A stretch of DNA of 32,375 nucleotides from Lachnospiraceae bacterium UBA4711 (GTDB lineage Bacteria > Bacillota > Clostridia > Lachnospirales > Lachnospiraceae). A model generated the notes under the pieces. That model made no database searches, was not told the DNA's origin, and saw nothing but the letters and a program-made list of their open reading frames with translations. This document shows, one piece after another, positions 23,984 to 32,191 of the stretch; positions within the stretch are counted from its first letter, which is position 1; each line of letters starts with the position of its first letter. The DNA lies in assembly GCA_002404515.1 (NCBI GenBank), contig DHJV01000017.1:1-32375 (forward strand), in the 5' to 3' direction. The translations under genes were made by a program, and so were the position numbers.

Positions 23984-24184
23984 TTAATCCAAAATATTAG
24001 TAATTTCATTATATTCCTCATCGGTTAATACTTTGACCCATAAGCAGGGCTGAACATCTACAAATCCTGCTTTAAGCATTGTTTCTTGGTCCGGACTATC
24101 AAAATAATATAATGCAGGTTTATCTTTTCCCATAACACGATATGTGGCTAGATTGCATAAAACTCCTTTGTAATATACTTTCAT
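23984..24184 (-). CDS. Small hypothetical protein (66 aa)
   Basis: A good GGAGG site at the right distance from the ATG supports a real gene. The product is soluble and mixed alpha/beta, with two Cys residues (10 and 47) and an acidic C-terminus. I do not recognise a family. It lies 49 bp downstream of the B3/B4 gene in the same direction and may be co-transcribed with it. Confidence 0.7.
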   Translation of the reverse strand: MKVYYKGVLCNLATYRVMGKDKPALYYFDSPDQETMLKAGFVDVQPCLWVKVLTDEEYNEITNILD

Positions 24185-24233
24185 AGAAAATTACCTCCTA
24201 CCGCAAAATTGTTCCTCTCCGCAAAATCCCGAT

Positions 24234-24899
24234 TTATATAACCCACGCTTCAATATTCTGAACATCTGCAAATTTTTGAAAATCAGCCTGCGCCTTCTCC
24301 ATCAATGCTGGAAGATCAATATTATTTTCAAAGCAGTAAATTACAACAAGGACATCCTTTGTCTGTTCCGTCACCATGGCACGGGTCGAATCAGACATAG
24401 AACTTCCAAAGATACCTTCATCATCTGCAAGGACCAGCATATTCTCCATATCTAAAAATTCTTTTCCGATACCAGTATAACCTTCTCCTTTTTCGGCCTT
24501 CCTCAAAGTGATTGTGCCTTGAATATGTGCCAGATCATATGATCCGACTGACAATCCGCTTTCAATGGAAATCAAATTATTTACATCAACGACTGAATTG
24601 ATACGGTATAAATCATCGCCACGACGAACTCTCCGCAAAAGTGCCTCTGACGAAACTCTGTATCTTCCCGGATTTCTTCCAAACGCCTTATACGCTGCAC
24701 GGCTTCCCTTGACACCGGGAATATTATTCCATTCCTTCCCGTCAATTTCATTTTTTATTTGTGGCTGAACCAGATTATTCATATACTCCCAAAAGCCGTT
24801 ATCCGATTCTTTTACCTCGGCGTTAAATCTAAGAAGACCTAAGCGAATATCTGAATATACTTCATAAAGTTTATTATCTATTTTTACTTCATATTTCAT
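24234..24899 (-). CDS. Stand-alone B3/B4 tRNA-binding domain protein
   Basis: 221 aa from ATG 24899 (GGGAG site); the in-frame ATG at 24950 lies inside the repeat array. The core, with GVKGSRAAYKAFGRNPGRYRVSSEALLRRV (core AFGRNPGRYR), then DLYRINSVVDVNN and SYDLAHI, matches the B3/B4 editing domain of phenylalanyl-tRNA synthetase beta chain. Stand-alone members may hydrolyse mischarged tRNA or act on a free amino acid derivative; the role is not established. The gene lies just past the ATTGGG/CCCAAT array. Confidence 0.88.
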   Translation of the reverse strand: MKYEVKIDNKLYEVYSDIRLGLLRFNAEVKESDNGFWEYMNNLVQPQIKNEIDGKEWNNIPGVKGSRAAYKAFGRNPGRYRVSSEALLRRVRRGDDLYRINSVVDVNNLISIESGLSVGSYDLAHIQGTITLRKAEKGEGYTGIGKEFLDMENMLVLADDEGIFGSSMSDSTRAMVTEQTKDVLVVIYCFENNIDLPALMEKAQADFQKFADVQNIEAWVI

Positions 24900-24948
24900 A
24901 ATATGTATCTCCCATACAGCTTCCAACTTGTATTTCTGTCCATTCCGC

Positions 24949-25111
24949 ATTGGGTAATTATGGAATCATTCAAGTAATTCCCCCAATTTTTCTCTACATA
25001 TTTATCTGCTATTGGGTGGTTTTTTATATATTTCAATACTCACCCAATCATTCTCTGTATTTATCCATATTTCATTGGGGAATTTTCCCATATTGGCATT
25101 ATTTACCCAAT
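24949..25111. repeat. Array of three ATTGGG...CCCAAT hairpin blocks, 62-63 bp period
   Basis: Three blocks of 38-39 bp (24949-24987, 25011-25048, 25074-25111) each start with ATTGGG and end with CCCAAT. They are separated by 23 and 25 bp that both contain TCTCT-N2..4-ATTTATC. Start-to-start distances are 62 and 63 bp. The whole is also nearly symmetric around 25030, with outer ends ATTGGGTAA and TTACCCAAT. CCGC lies directly outside both ends (24945-24948 and 25112-25115). The right end contributes the last two codons and the stop of the VOC gene. I do not know this element. Confidence 0.85.
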
Positions 25112-25492
25112 CCGCTCCTGAAAGAACTCTATATCTTCTCCAAGCGGTCCTCTGCCAAATGCAATCCTTGCCTTATATTCCAGAGCGGATGGAATCACAA
25201 TATCCTTTGGTTCCACAAACACCTCGTACCCTGCTGCCTTCAGCTTTTCCACGCAGGCATCTACATCCTCGGTTGCAAGGGCAAAATGCCGGATAATTCC
25301 TGTCTCTGCTTTTTCTCCACCATTTGCGAATACTTCTAATACTGCATTTCCAAACTGAAACATGATTCCTTCGCTCCATGTTCTGGCAATCTCTAATTCT
25401 AAAATATCGTGGTAGAAATGTACCACTTCCTTATATTCCTCTTCGTTGGCACATTTCAGACATACATGATGAATTCCTTTTATCAAGCTCAT
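25103..25492 (-). CDS. VOC (glyoxalase/dioxygenase) family protein
   Basis: 129 aa; AAGGAG site. Two beta-alpha-beta-beta-beta units. Candidate metal ligands are His in IHHVCL (8 or 9), Glu in AVLEVF (about 53), His in IRHFAL (about 69) and Glu in EDIEFF (about 121). This is the usual H-E-H-E set of glyoxalase I and epimerases. It follows the CoA-transferase gene by 55 bp in the same direction, but a shared pathway is only a guess. The final residues Ile-Gly and the stop codon come from the adjoining repeat array. Confidence 0.87.
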   Translation of the reverse strand: MSLIKGIHHVCLKCANEEEYKEVVHFYHDILELEIARTWSEGIMFQFGNAVLEVFANGGEKAETGIIRHFALATEDVDACVEKLKAAGYEVFVEPKDIVIPSALEYKARIAFGRGPLGEDIEFFQERIG

Positions 25493-25547
25493 TTTTAACT
25501 CCTTTTTCTAAAACAACCGCTCACACAGAATCGCTCTGACAACCGGA

Positions 25548-27077
25548 TTAATCCCGCAGCAGTTCATCCACTTCCACTTCAAACGGCAGCTTACTCAATA
25601 TATCCTGCTCCATATCCACGCCCGGATAGACTTCGATCAGCTTAAGACCGCTCTCCACCAGCTCAAATACACAGCGCTCAGTCACATAGATCACGCGCTG
25701 TCCGTTCGCTTTTGCCCGCTTCGCGGAGAAACTGATGCTCTTCACATTGTCCACAAATTTCGAGATGGCACCCTCATTCTGGATACAAACCTTCCCGTTT
25801 TTCTCTTCCACGCTTAATCCCTTCGTGTTAAATGTCAGGCAGAATACAACTGTCGGTGTCTTGGCTGTGATGTTCGCGAATCCACCAACGCCTGCAAATG
25901 CTCCCGGACCATTGTGTGCATTTACATTTCCGTACTTGTCGACCTCGATACCGCCCATAAAGCAGATATCCAATCCACCATTGTTATATAAGTCAAACTG
26001 ATTCGCCATATCATAGATCGAATCCGCACCGATTACTGCACCGAATACCTTGCCCGATGCTGGGAATCCACCAACACCTCCGGATTCTACGGTGAGTGTG
26101 ATCTTATCGAGCATGCCATTTTCTCTCGCATACTTGGATACCGTCTCCGGGATTCCGACACCGATATTCACGATATCATCCGGCTTTAACTCCTGTGCGG
26201 CACGCTTGCCAATGATCTCTGCGCTGGTGTTCACAACACTCTTCGTCATCGTCCGCTTCTCCAGCATCTCTGCCCAATCCTGCCACTGCGAATATGGAAT
26301 CTCGAAACTACCGGTCAGCGATTCATACGCAGCGTGGCGCGGCTCTGGTTTGATCTCCACGATTGCATCGACGAGACAGCCAGGAATAATCGTACTATGT
26401 GGTCGGGATGGGCGTACCACCAGACGGTCCACCTGCACGATCACCTTGCCGCCATTTGCCTTTACCGCCTGACAGATGGATAACGCATCACCTGCCGTAA
26501 ACATATCATCGAATGAAATATTTCCTTTGTAGTCTGCCGCCGTTCCCTTGATCAATGCGACATTGATCTTCGGCAATTTATAATACAGGAATTCTTCCCC
26601 ATCTAACTCCACGTATTTGACAAGGGAATCATCCTTCGAGATGGCGTTGATTCCCGGTCCTTCCAGTCTCGGATCAACAAAGATGTCAAGTCCTACCTTG
26701 GATAATGCTCCCGGAAGTCCGCCTGCCTGCGCACGGATTGCATGCGAGATACAACCAAGCGGCAGATTGTACGCCTCGAATTTATCTTCGAGCACAAGCT
26801 TCTTCGTGCTGTACATTGCTCCAAAATGTCCGCAGATGATCTTGTCCACAGCGCCCTCACGGATATATGCTTCCGCTGCTTTATTCTCATCCCATGCACC
26901 AAATCCGGCACTTGAAATCTCCGTCAGATGCTTGGGGGATCCCGTCGCCTTATATCGATCATACAGCGCCTCATGCAGTTCCACCGGAATATCAATTCCA
27001 AGGAAGGAATTTAACGCGATCACGTCTCCATCCTCGATCATTCCAACTGCTTCCTGTGCTGACATTATTTTGTACAT
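25548..27077 (-). CDS. Class I CoA-transferase (acetate/propionate CoA-transferase, YdiF-like)
   Basis: 509 aa, with alpha and beta subunits fused: N-terminal CoA-transferase domain about 1-270, C-terminal about 280-505. The catalytic Glu is expected at 331, in TVESGGVGGFPASG. It becomes a glutamyl-CoA thioester when CoA moves between a short-chain acyl-CoA and acetate or another acid. Length and motif match the propionate / acetate CoA-transferase group, used in gut Clostridia for short-chain fatty acid fermentation; the substrate pair cannot be told from sequence alone. AGAGG ribosome site. Confidence 0.92.
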   Translation of the reverse strand: MYKIMSAQEAVGMIEDGDVIALNSFLGIDIPVELHEALYDRYKATGSPKHLTEISSAGFGAWDENKAAEAYIREGAVDKIICGHFGAMYSTKKLVLEDKFEAYNLPLGCISHAIRAQAGGLPGALSKVGLDIFVDPRLEGPGINAISKDDSLVKYVELDGEEFLYYKLPKINVALIKGTAADYKGNISFDDMFTAGDALSICQAVKANGGKVIVQVDRLVVRPSRPHSTIIPGCLVDAIVEIKPEPRHAAYESLTGSFEIPYSQWQDWAEMLEKRTMTKSVVNTSAEIIGKRAAQELKPDDIVNIGVGIPETVSKYARENGMLDKITLTVESGGVGGFPASGKVFGAVIGADSIYDMANQFDLYNNGGLDICFMGGIEVDKYGNVNAHNGPGAFAGVGGFANITAKTPTVVFCLTFNTKGLSVEEKNGKVCIQNEGAISKFVDNVKSISFSAKRAKANGQRVIYVTERCVFELVESGLKLIEVYPGVDMEQDILSKLPFEVEVDELLRD

Positions 27078-27202
27078 ATTATTTATCCTCTTATAACTTT
27101 TTTCTCTCTAGTAATCATTATTATAACAGATTTCATTTCCATACAGTAAAAATATTTAAGCCGTAATGGAAGCAGAACTGGATAAATTCCTGTAGAATAC
27201 TT

Positions 27203-28762
27203 CTACAACAGCCCCGCAAATAATCTCATGAATAATTGTCCCAGGCGCAGATAAGCGCTGCGTCCGAGACGATATTTTTCTGTCACTTCCCTGCACTCCT
27301 GCATCGTATGTGCCAGATCATGCTTGATAGAAAAAACAGCAGGATTATCAACCATGAAGCAGCCATTCTCAAAATGATGATACAGGCTTCTGTAATCCAG
27401 ATTGATGGTTCCACAGGTTGCCATACTGTCATCCGCCACACTCATTTTCGCATGACAGAATCCCGGTGTCCACTCATAGATCCGCACGCCATGCTTGACC
27501 AAACCATGATAAAACGAACGCGTAACACTGTAAATCAGCTTCTTATCCGGAATTCCCGGCGTGACAATCCGTACGTCCACGCCACGTTTTGCAGCCAGAC
27601 ATAACGCATGTGTCATCTCGTCCGTGATAATCAGATATGGTGTAATAAACCAACAGTATTTCTCTGCTTTATTTATGATACTGATATAGACTTCCTCTCC
27701 AACCTGTTCGTCATCGGTTGGAATATCTGCATACGGCTGCGCAAAACCAGATTGTCTGGCCTGATAGCCAGATGGCGCAAGATATTTTTCCACATCTACG
27801 TCATCCGCATCCTTGTCATTCACAGCGTTCCACATCTCCAGGAACGTCACTGTCAGGGATTTTACGGCATCTCCCTCCAGGCGGATACCTGTATCCTTCC
27901 ACATGCCATATGGGTGGGTCATATTAAAATACTCATTTGCAAGATTATACCCTCCGGTAAATCCTACCTTTCCGTCAATCACCGTGATCTTACGATGATC
28001 CCGGTTATTTAAAAACATATTTAATCCAGGGGTAAATGGGTTAAACACTCTGCACTGAATACCCAGCTTTTCCATTTTTTTAATGAAATCTGTATTGATG
28101 AATCCAATTGATCCCATATCATCATAGAATACGCGGACTTCCACCCCCGCCTTTACCCGGTCTTCCAATACTTCCTGCACCATGTGCCATGCTTCTGCAT
28201 CCTCGATCGCATGATATTCCATAAAGATAAAATGTTCCGCTTTCGCTAAATCCGCAAGCTGTGCATGAAGCCCCTTAATTGCCTCATCATAATATGTGAT
28301 ATCCGTATTCTGATACACCGGATAGCTTGCATTTCTCTGTATATATGTGGAAATATTTCCAGCTTTTGGAAGTTGCAAACGTAACTTCTCCAGACAATCC
28401 CGGTTGTCAGGAAGCAATGAAAAAAGCTGGCTGTCGATTTTCTCATATCGCTTCCGCATTTTCCGTGTGCCTCCATTTAAACCAATCAACAAGTATAACG
28501 CAACACCCATGATTGGGAATATCAGTATCAAAATAACCCATGGCATCTTCATAGATGATGTCTGATCCGACGCATATAAAACCATAACCAGAATCATGCC
28601 CAAAAGTCTTGTCATCAGATTTGCGATTTCTGCATATTCGCTCAATCTGGTTATCATGGAAACCATAAATATTACTTCAAGCAAAATACACACTGCACAA
28701 AAGCACAACCTTTTAATCCCATTTTTTGTTTTGGCTTTCCCTTCTAACGTATTTTTCTGCAT
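27203..28762 (-). CDS. cls: Cardiolipin synthase, phospholipase D family
   Basis: 519 aa; GAGG site. Two N-terminal helices (about 20-40 and 73-95) anchor it in the membrane. Two phospholipase D motifs follow, HxKx4D at 256-263 (HRKITVID) and 437-444 (HAKMSVAD), each followed by the conserved GG/GT and N residues. It joins two phosphatidylglycerols into cardiolipin and glycerol. Length is typical. A short palindrome overlaps the stop codon (27191-27207) but lacks a T run. Confidence 0.93.
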   Translation of the reverse strand: MQKNTLEGKAKTKNGIKRLCFCAVCILLEVIFMVSMITRLSEYAEIANLMTRLLGMILVMVLYASDQTSSMKMPWVILILIFPIMGVALYLLIGLNGGTRKMRKRYEKIDSQLFSLLPDNRDCLEKLRLQLPKAGNISTYIQRNASYPVYQNTDITYYDEAIKGLHAQLADLAKAEHFIFMEYHAIEDAEAWHMVQEVLEDRVKAGVEVRVFYDDMGSIGFINTDFIKKMEKLGIQCRVFNPFTPGLNMFLNNRDHRKITVIDGKVGFTGGYNLANEYFNMTHPYGMWKDTGIRLEGDAVKSLTVTFLEMWNAVNDKDADDVDVEKYLAPSGYQARQSGFAQPYADIPTDDEQVGEEVYISIINKAEKYCWFITPYLIITDEMTHALCLAAKRGVDVRIVTPGIPDKKLIYSVTRSFYHGLVKHGVRIYEWTPGFCHAKMSVADDSMATCGTINLDYRSLYHHFENGCFMVDNPAVFSIKHDLAHTMQECREVTEKYRLGRSAYLRLGQLFMRLFAGLL

Positions 28763-28808
28763 AAATTACCTCGTTCAATTCCCAGTTCACTTATTTTTTT
28801 ATCAGATT

Positions 28809-29435
28809 CTAATATCCAAGCGCATCATTGACTAAAATCACATGGATTCTTCCCTCATGGCGGGAAAATCTCGTAATCAGGAACTGACAGCAGAGTGTAT
28901 CCGGTGATTTGCAATCGGAACATTTGCCTGTTACCTTACATGGTGTCTTTACATCAAACCGCTGGGCGTTTGCCGGAGCTGCCACATTTCTTGCACGTTT
29001 CATCGCTTCGTCAAGATCGGAACAGACTTTGTTCATACCAACGATAAATAACACCTTCTTCGGTCCCTGTGCGATGCAGGAAACGCGGTTGGCATTTCCA
29101 TCGATATTGACGATAATTCCGTCATTCGTCATCGCATTGGCACTCGATAAGAACACATCCGCATCATACGCTGCCAGCAGTCCCTCACGCGGTGTCATCT
29201 GTGAACGGTCAATGTAGCTATAATTTCCAGCCTGCAAAACATCGATCAGTCCGATCTCATGTGCACTCTGGCATCCACCCATAGCAACGGAGCTTCCCTC
29301 GCCGATCACTTCGAGTGCCAGCTTCACAGCTTCTTCCTTATCTGCTGCGTAATAGCCAGTCATATTCCGGGAATTCAAGCCCTTAATGACCGTCTGTGCC
29401 AGAATCTCGTTTCTTTTTCTCATATTCTCGTTCAT
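28809..29435 (-). CDS. LUD domain protein (lactate utilisation LutC-like family)
   Basis: 208 aa from ATG 29435, which has GGAGG 7 nt upstream; an ATG at 29450 has a weaker site. The LUD fold is seen in SVAMGGCQSAHEIGL and ANAMTNDGIIVNIDGNANRV. A Cys-rich segment near the C-terminus (CKVTGKCSDCKSP, then LCCQ) could hold an iron-sulfur cluster or zinc. LutC itself is part of an L-lactate oxidation complex, but no lutA or lutB is nearby, and this short type is common alone in Clostridia with unknown role. The leader has an attenuator. Confidence 0.88.
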   Translation of the reverse strand: MNENMRKRNEILAQTVIKGLNSRNMTGYYAADKEEAVKLALEVIGEGSSVAMGGCQSAHEIGLIDVLQAGNYSYIDRSQMTPREGLLAAYDADVFLSSANAMTNDGIIVNIDGNANRVSCIAQGPKKVLFIVGMNKVCSDLDEAMKRARNVAAPANAQRFDVKTPCKVTGKCSDCKSPDTLCCQFLITRFSRHEGRIHVILVNDALGY

Positions 29436-29485
29436 GTCCTTGTCCTCCATTCTCTTTTTTCTATTCTCCACAATTATTAACATAT

Positions 29486-29516
29486 AAAAAAATCTAGAGC
29501 TGGCACCCTAGATTTT
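29486..29516 (-). terminator. Terminator hairpin in the LUD leader
   Basis: Perfect 9-bp stem (29508-29516 with 29489-29497) and a run of seven T on the minus strand. It is downstream of the LUD promoter and upstream of its ribosome site, so it acts as an attenuator rather than as an end for the preceding gene. Confidence 0.8.
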
Positions 29517-29556
29517 CCTACGCCCACTTGGACTATAATTCGCATTTCTTAGCTAC
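29517..29556 (-). promoter_or_regulatory. Candidate RNA sensor in the LUD leader
   Basis: About 40 nt between the predicted start of transcription and the terminator, with GUCCAAGUGGGCGUAGG in front of the hairpin. A short open frame of eight codons (ATG at 29559, ending in TAG) lies at the very 5' edge. The layout suggests a small riboswitch or leader-peptide control, but I cannot match it to a class. Confidence 0.45.
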
Positions 29557-29560
29557 CATT

Positions 29561-29589
29561 ATTATATTCGCTATATGTTAAAAAATCAA
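29561..29589 (-). promoter_or_regulatory. Promoter of the LUD gene
   Basis: Minus strand TTGATT (29584-29589), 17 bp, TATAAT (29561-29566). It starts a leader of about 120 nt. Confidence 0.75.
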
Positions 29590-29596
29590 TATGTAT

Positions 29597-30073
29597 TTAC
29601 TTCTCCTGCACTTCTTTCCCGCTCACATGCTCGATCTCAATCTCAAACATCTGCGTGTACTTTCCATTATCCGTAATCTCGTCGACAACCATCTGCTCGA
29701 CCGGATAATATTTCATCGCAAATTGCTTCAGCTTCTCCATCGCGAATGCATGATCTGCAATCAGATGGCATCTTCCGAACACAACCGCACTCTGCACATA
29801 CGGTGCCCATTCCAGCTCCTTGACCGTTTCCTCTCCACATACCGTGAAACAGATCTTATCGGATTCTTTCAGTGCATCGACCTTATACCCTGCTTTTGCT
29901 CCATGAAAATAAATGCGCTCTGCTTCTTCATCATAGAAATAGTTAACCGGAATCGCATACGGATATCCATCATCACCATTTACCGCTAAGACACCTCTTC
30001 TGGCTTTTCGAAGGAGTGCTTTTGCATCTTCCACGGAAATTTCGTTCTTCTTTTTTCTCACTTTCCGAAACAT
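29597..30073 (-). CDS. NimA-like pyridoxamine 5'-phosphate oxidase family protein
   Basis: 158 aa; AGAGG site. The sequence has RRGVLAVNGDDGYPYAIPVNYFYDE (core GYPYAIPVNY), followed by IYFHGAKAGYKVDALK and the YVQSAVVFGRCHLI strand. These match the flavin-binding split barrel of NimA and related 5-nitroimidazole reductases. The His in IYFHGA is the position usually near the flavin. Resistance to nitroimidazoles is a property of some family members only, so function here is open. Confidence 0.87.
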   Translation of the reverse strand: MFRKVRKKKNEISVEDAKALLRKARRGVLAVNGDDGYPYAIPVNYFYDEEAERIYFHGAKAGYKVDALKESDKICFTVCGEETVKELEWAPYVQSAVVFGRCHLIADHAFAMEKLKQFAMKYYPVEQMVVDEITDNGKYTQMFEIEIEHVSGKEVQEK

Positions 30074-30180
30074 GATTGTACCTCTCGCTTTATATATATG
30101 TTTTATTTATATTGCAGCTTTATAAAATCTGCGCTTTCCTGTATCATTTTACCACAAAATGCAACTACCTCATATTTTTT

Positions 30181-31527
30181 TCATTCGACTGCCTTTTTCT
30201 TACGTCCATAATGAATCCAATAGTACACCACATTCAAAATAATTCCAAATACCGTCGCAACCGGTGCAGCAAGTCCGATCATCGTAAGACTTGCATCCGG
30301 CTGGATACTCATATAATAAGCAAGTGGCAGTCGCACAAGAAGTGTCTGCATCAGCCCCTGCATCATCACCCAGACCGTCCGGTCATGTCCGTTGAAATAG
30401 CCAATCATGCTGAATAAAATGGCTGTCACGATCGTCTCCGGTGCAAAGCCCTTCAGATACTCATATCCGCGCTGTACAACCGCGGTATCCTTCGTAAATA
30501 TCCCGGTAAGCAGATCACCCTTGAACAGCACAAATACGAACACGATACACCCGATTGCAAGTCCGATTCCAATACCGGTAAACATCGCTTTTTTCGCCCG
30601 CTTCTCATTTCCGGCACCGACATTCTGTGATACAAAGGATGCCATCGACTGCATCAGGGCACTTGGAACCAGCATGGCGAAGCTTACGATCTTACATGCC
30701 ACGCCGTACCCGGAGGATGCCGTCAGCCCAAGACGGTTGATAAATGCACAAAGCGCAAGGAATGACCCCTGTGTCAGACATTCCTGCAAAGCAAGCGGAA
30801 GCCCAACCTTCATGGCACGTTTGCAGTTCTCATTGATACGGAAATCCTTCTTTGTGATCGTAAATGGCAGCTGCTTCCTGACAAGCATCACCAATGCGAA
30901 TACGACACTGACTGCCTGCGCAAATACAGTCGCGATCGCAGCACCTGCGGCATCCATATGCAAGCCTGCTACCAGCGTCAGATCACCTGCGATATTAACC
31001 ACACACGCAATCGCTACGAAGATCAGCGGGGACTGGCTGTCTCCAAGTCCACGGAAGATCGCTGCAAGTACATTGTAAGCAACAATAAAGAAGATTCCTC
31101 CGCCGCAGATACGTACATAGACCGACGTTGCTCCAACCGCTTCCTCCGGTGCCTGCATCAGCACAGAAATCGGATGTGCCAGTGTAATCATCACAACAAA
31201 TAATACCGCAGAGATAATCGCAAATACAACTGTTGCTCCACCGATCAAAGGACCAATCTGCTTCGTATCCTTCTCCCCGATATAACGAGCGATCAAAACG
31301 GTAATACCCATCGCAAACTGTGTCACGACAAATGTGACCAGATTCAGAACCTGACTGCCTGTGGATACTGCCGAAAGTCCTGCGGTCGTTCCAAACCGTC
31401 CTACCACGAGCAGATCCACCGCACCATATGCCGCCTGCAGGATCAAAGCACCCAGAATCGGCATCATAAACCGGATCATTTTTCCTAATATATTTCCCTG
31501 TGTAAAATCTGACTTTGCACTACTCAA
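30181..31527 (-). CDS. MATE family efflux pump (NorM/DinF-like), TTG start
   Basis: 448 aa if translation starts at TTG 31527. That codon has GAGAGGAG eight bases upstream, and the resulting N-terminus (SSAKSDFTQGNILGKMIRF) fits the family. A GTG at 31545 has no ribosome site. Twelve helices in two MatE halves. The gene overlaps the MarR gene by 8 bases, so the two are translated together. Predicted export of cationic compounds, under control of the MarR protein. Confidence 0.92.
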   Translation of the reverse strand: MSSAKSDFTQGNILGKMIRFMMPILGALILQAAYGAVDLLVVGRFGTTAGLSAVSTGSQVLNLVTFVVTQFAMGITVLIARYIGEKDTKQIGPLIGGATVVFAIISAVLFVVMITLAHPISVLMQAPEEAVGATSVYVRICGGGIFFIVAYNVLAAIFRGLGDSQSPLIFVAIACVVNIAGDLTLVAGLHMDAAGAAIATVFAQAVSVVFALVMLVRKQLPFTITKKDFRINENCKRAMKVGLPLALQECLTQGSFLALCAFINRLGLTASSGYGVACKIVSFAMLVPSALMQSMASFVSQNVGAGNEKRAKKAMFTGIGIGLAIGCIVFVFVLFKGDLLTGIFTKDTAVVQRGYEYLKGFAPETIVTAILFSMIGYFNGHDRTVWVMMQGLMQTLLVRLPLAYYMSIQPDASLTMIGLAAPVATVFGIILNVVYYWIHYGRKKKAVE

Positions 31528-31969
31528 TCTTAACACTCCTCTCACTCATCACGTTGTATAATTTCTCAATCGTCTGTATCATGCAGTCTGCCTCCTCCTC
31601 GGAAATGCATTCGAGGTACGGGCAAAGCCGGTCATAATAATTCGTGTCATATTTCTCCGACAACACTTCTCCTTTTTCTGTTACCTGCACATAGGTGATA
31701 CGACCATCGGCACTTGATGTTGTCTTAGTCAGATACCCTTTTTTAACCATCTCTGTTACCGTGCGGGTAACTCCCGGTCTCGGCAGCTGCAGGTAATCAC
31801 TGATATCTGAAATCTTCACCTGCTCCTGTCTGCTTTTCAGTTTATGTATCACATCGATATACTGAACATACGCCGGCGCTACCCCCTCCGGTAAAGGTGG
31901 GAGCAGTTCCCGGACTCGTTTTGCCTGATAGCAGGCATCTAACATCCGTTTGATTTTATCTGGGTTCAT
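31520..31969 (-). CDS. MarR family regulator of the MATE operon
   Basis: 149 aa from ATG 31969 (AAGGAG). Winged helix at about 50-105: VKISDISDYLQLPRPGVTRTV (core LQLPRPGVTRTV), then KGYLTKTTSSADGRITYVQVTEKG, the usual D-x-R wing. MarR proteins are dimers that release DNA on ligand binding. First gene of a two-gene operon with a MATE pump; tandem palindromes follow the promoter at 32048-32083. Confidence 0.92.
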   Translation of the reverse strand: MNPDKIKRMLDACYQAKRVRELLPPLPEGVAPAYVQYIDVIHKLKSRQEQVKISDISDYLQLPRPGVTRTVTEMVKKGYLTKTTSSADGRITYVQVTEKGEVLSEKYDTNYYDRLCPYLECISEEEADCMIQTIEKLYNVMSERSVKIE

Positions 31970-32047
31970 AGATACTCCTTTTCTTATCACATAATTTGTA
32001 CATTTTTATATCTATACATAGACTAATTCCTTTTACCAGTCCAGCGT

Positions 32048-32083
32048 GGTAATTACCTCTGGTAATTACCATTAGTAATTATA
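32048..32083. promoter_or_regulatory. Tandem palindromic operators, probably for MarR
   Basis: GGTAATTACC occurs at 32048-32057 and 32061-32070, and a weaker third copy (7 of 10) at 32074-32083. All are in 13-bp steps. The third overlaps the -10 box and the others cover the start of transcription. Binding by the MarR protein is inferred. Confidence 0.78.
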
Positions 32084-32106
32084 TGCGCGTAGCATGAAAA
32101 TGTCAA
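32078..32106 (-). promoter_or_regulatory. Consensus promoter of the MarR-MATE operon
   Basis: Minus strand TTGACA (32101-32106), 17 bp, TATAAT (32078-32083). Both boxes are perfect. Confidence 0.88.
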
Positions 32107-32113
32107 CCACATA

Positions 32114-32142
32114 TTGTCCTGCTTTCACTTTTCTTCTATAAT
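32114..32142 (+). promoter_or_regulatory. Promoter of the FliB-like gene
   Basis: TTGTCC (32114-32119), 17 bp, TATAAT (32137-32142). Its -35 box is only 7 bp from that of the opposite MarR promoter. Confidence 0.7.
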
Positions 32143-32191
32143 GATTTTATTATGTTAAAACGAATGGTCGATATCAACTTGGAATACAGAA

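Noticed and set aside
24945..25115. CRISPR array for the ATTGGG/CCCAAT blocks
   Set aside because: The blocks share only their ends, the spacers resemble each other instead of being unique, and no cas genes are in the window.
27120..27149. Promoter of the CoA-transferase gene
   Set aside because: There is a TATAAT on the minus strand at 27120-27125, but no acceptable -35 box at 16-18 bp; too weak to list.
27191..27207. TGTAGAA/TTCTACA palindrome at the cls stop codon as a terminator
   Set aside because: The stem is short and AT-rich and no T run follows on the minus strand.
29517..29556. LUD leader as T-box, preQ1, guanidine or ZTP riboswitch
   Set aside because: The conserved blocks of these classes are not present in the right order; it only shares short words with some of them.
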